Assembly: GCA_050013275.1 (NCBI GenBank) | Contig: JBEKFO010000261.1 | Location: forward strand, 1-6,091 | Direction: 5' to 3' | Origin: Roseiarcus sp050013275 | Lineage (GTDB): Bacteria; Pseudomonadota; Alphaproteobacteria; Rhizobiales; Beijerinckiaceae | DNA length: 6,091 nt | Shown here: positions 4,147-6,091 of the stretch, piece after piece | Layout: each line of letters opens with the position of its first letter | Position numbering within the stretch: the first letter of the stretch is position 1 | Program-made: the position numbers and the translations under genes | Notes under the pieces: model-generated | What the model saw: the letters and a program-made list of their open reading frames with translations, nothing else | The model's database searches: none | Told to the model about the DNA's origin: nothing

Positions 4147-6091
4147 GTGAACGAAGCGCTCATCGTCGCCAGTCCGGGCGTTCAGGCGTTGCCGGCCAGC
4201 CAGTTGTATCGCCCCTGCGATCCTTCCCTTCTTTCCTTCGCCTCGACCGCCGCGCTGGAGCCGATCGACGGACTCGTCGGGCAAGCGCGCGCGTTCGAGG
4301 CGGTCGGCATCGGCGCAAAAATAGACAAGAAGGGCTTCAACCTCTTCGTGATCGGCCCGTACAGCGTCGGCATGCAGGAGGCGGTCAAGACCGTGCTCGC
4401 CGAGGACGCCCGTTCGCGGCCGAGCCCGTCCGACTGGGTCTACGTCAACAATTTCGCCAAGCCGGACCGGCCGATCGCGATCGAGATGCCTTCGGGGCGC
4501 GCGCCCGGCTTCCGCGAGGCGATGCGCAAGCTGATCGAAGACCTCAAGATCGCCGCGCCCGCCGCGTTTCAGAGCGAAGACTACCAGACGCGGCGCAGCG
4601 CTATCGACGAGGCGTTTCAGAAGAAGCAGTTCGAGGCTTTTTCCGCGTTGCGCCAAAAGGCGGGCGAAAAGTCGATCCTGCTGCTGCGCACCCCGGTCGG
4701 CTTCGCGCTGGCCCCTTCGCAGAACGGCCAGGTCGTCCCGCCCGACGAATTCGGCGCCTGGCCGGACGCCAAACGCCGGCAGGCGCAGGCCGACATCGAG
4801 GCGCTCGAAAGCGAGCTCGAACATATCGTCCATCAGGTCCCGCATTGGGACAAGCAGCGGCGCGACGATGTGCGCGCGCTCAATCGCGAAACTGCCAAAT
4901 TCGCCGTCGATCACCTGATCGAGGAAGTCGCGGCCGCTTTCGCCGACCTGCCGCGCGTCGCTCAGCACATCGACACAGTGCGCGCCGACCTGATCGAGAA
5001 CGTGCCGATGTTCGTCGCCCGCAGCGACGGCGAAGGCGAGTCGGCGGAGCCGCTGCAGGGGACCCCGTTCGACCGCTACGAAGTCAACGTCCTGATCGCG
5101 CAAAACGGCGCCGTCGGCGCGCCGCTGGTCGAGGAGCTGCACCCGACGCTGGGCAACCTGATCGGCCGCATCGACTACGTCTCCTCGCACGGCGTGCTGA
5201 TGACCAACTTCCGCCTGATCAAGGCCGGCGCCATGCATCGCGCCAGCGGCGGCTATCTGCTCATCGACGCGCGCGCCCTGCTGATCGAACCGTTCAGCTG
5301 GACCGCGCTCAAACGGACGCTGCGGCGCGGCGAGGTCGCGATCGAGGACGTCGGCCGTTTCCTCGGCCTGACAAGCACGGTTTCGCTCGAACCCGATCCC
5401 ATTCCATTGCGGGTCAAAGTCGTGCTGTTCGGCGACCGCCTGCTCTATTTCCTGCTTTCCGCGTACGACCCCGATCTCGGCGAGCACTTCAAGATCCTCG
5501 CCGACTTCGAGGACGACCTCGCGCGCAGCCCGGAGAGCGAGGCGATCTTCGCCCGTCTGGTTGGCTCGCTGGCGCGCCGCGACGGCCTCAAACCGCTCGA
5601 CGGGCCGGCGAGCGCGCGCGTCATCGAGCACGCGGCGCGCCTCGCCGACCATTCGGGCAAGCTGTCGCTGCGCGTCAACGATCTGCGCGAGGCGCTGATC
5701 GAGGCGGATTTCTGCGCAGGCGAGGCCAAGCGCGATCTGGTGGCGCGCGCCGACGTCGATCGCGCGTTGCAGGCGCGGGTGCGCCGCGCCTCGCGCATCC
5801 GCGACCGCACGCAGGAGGCGATCCTCGAGCGCGTCGCGCTGATCGCCACCGAAGGCGCGCGCGTCGGCCAGGTCAACGGCCTGAGCGTCATCGAGATCGG
5901 CGGCTTCGCGTTCGGGCGCCCGACCCGCATCACCTGCCAGACGCGGCCGGGCGGCGGCAAGGTCGTCGACATCGAACGCGAAGTCGAGCTCGGCGGCCCG
6001 ATCCACTCCAAGGGCGTGCTGATCCTCGGCGGCTTTCTGGCCGGGCGCTACGCGCTCGACACGCCGATGTCGCTGTTCGCGAGCCTGGTGT
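4147..6091 (+). CDS. Lon-related protease (AAA_32/Lon_C, LonC-like), C-terminus cut by window edge
   Basis: This is a Lon-family serine protease of the COG1067 type, in which an altered AAA+ module (AAA_32) precedes a C-terminal Ser-Lys protease domain. 648 residues are visible of roughly 800 expected. Starting at GTG, it has the family's N-terminal LYRPCDP (20-26) and LVGQARAFEAVGIG (43-56). The P-loop region is GFNLFVIGPYSVGMQEAV (63-80), where the Walker A lysine is replaced by M76. A helical, probably coiled-coil insertion covers about 195-280. The Walker B-like strand is GGYLLIDA (368-375, D374 but no following Glu), and FGDRLLYFLLSAYDPDL follows. The protease domain begins near VGQVNGLSV (573) and includes IHSKGV (619-624). 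The catalytic serine and lysine lie beyond the edge, so activity cannot be judged. LonC of Meiothermus is an ATP-independent relative. It is divergent from yicC-gmk, behind a FNR/FixK-type site. Confidence 0.92.
   Translation, partial: MNEALIVASPGVQALPASQLYRPCDPSLLSFASTAALEPIDGLVGQARAFEAVGIGAKIDKKGFNLFVIGPYSVGMQEAVKTVLAEDARSRPSPSDWVYVNNFAKPDRPIAIEMPSGRAPGFREAMRKLIEDLKIAAPAAFQSEDYQTRRSAIDEAFQKKQFEAFSALRQKAGEKSILLLRTPVGFALAPSQNGQVVPPDEFGAWPDAKRRQAQADIEALESELEHIVHQVPHWDKQRRDDVRALNRETAKFAVDHLIEEVAAAFADLPRVAQHIDTVRADLIENVPMFVARSDGEGESAEPLQGTPFDRYEVNVLIAQNGAVGAPLVEELHPTLGNLIGRIDYVSSHGVLMTNFRLIKAGAMHRASGGYLLIDARALLIEPFSWTALKRTLRRGEVAIEDVGRFLGLTSTVSLEPDPIPLRVKVVLFGDRLLYFLLSAYDPDLGEHFKILADFEDDLARSPESEAIFARLVGSLARRDGLKPLDGPASARVIEHAARLADHSGKLSLRVNDLREALIEADFCAGEAKRDLVARADVDRALQARVRRASRIRDRTQEAILERVALIATEGARVGQVNGLSVIEIGGFAFGRPTRITCQTRPGGGKVVDIEREVELGGPIHSKGVLILGGFLAGRYALDTPMSLFASLV

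Noticed and set aside
3090..4163. 357-codon minus-strand frame overlapping yicC
   Set aside because: It is out of frame with yicC, almost all Arg/Ala/Gly, and contradicted by the strong YicC match in the other frame.
3967..6006. Long 679-codon open frame on the minus strand opposite the Lon-like gene
   Set aside because: It is a GC-driven antisense shadow. The plus-strand frame has clear family motifs and a strong ribosome site, while the antisense product is Arg/Asp/Ala-rich with no domain.
1..6091. CRISPR arrays, insertion sequences, tRNA or rRNA genes
   Set aside because: I saw no regularly spaced long repeats, transposase-like protein, terminal inverted repeats or tRNA/rRNA hallmarks on either strand.

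Overview
The window is GC-rich, with strong G/C preference at third codon positions. It most resembles an alphaproteobacterial chromosome, probably Hyphomicrobiales (Rhizobiales). This rests on the yicC-gmk pair, the 'RRG.MILILSSPSGAGK' style of the guanylate kinase N-terminus, a tandem-HAMP-like chemoreceptor, and a FixK/FNR-type palindrome. I cannot assign a genus.

Layout. (1) 1-1601, minus strand: a methyl-accepting chemotaxis protein, complete at its N-terminus and cut by the left edge inside the conserved signalling tip. (2) 1602-2396: a gap of about 795 bp without a convincing gene. Its A/T-richer core (about 1950-2165) holds a CtrA-like site, a pair of ~32-bp imperfect direct repeats with phased GTGAC elements, and a nested dyad. 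Its right end holds two hairpins that may end the gmk transcript. (3) 2397-3925, minus strand: a two-gene operon, yicC (YicC/YloC-family endoribonuclease) then gmk (guanylate kinase), joined by an ATGA overlap. (4) 3926-4146: a divergent regulatory region with a -10-like box for yicC, three CGCTGCGG repeats about 20 bp apart, and a perfect 7+4+7 palindrome of FNR/FixK type 50 bp upstream of the rightward gene. (5) 4147-6091, plus strand: a Lon-related protease of the AAA_32 + Lon_C type (COG1067, LonC-like), 648 residues visible, cut by the right edge before its catalytic serine.

The genes do not form one pathway. yicC-gmk is a housekeeping RNA/nucleotide unit. The Lon-like gene looks like a separately regulated, possibly low-oxygen-induced protease with a degenerate ATP site. 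The chemoreceptor is a motility sensor whose control region is probably the long gap. I found no wholly new system. The points most worth checking are the lost Walker A lysine in the Lon-like protein, the FNR/FixK palindrome before it, and the repeat-rich gap upstream of the chemoreceptor.
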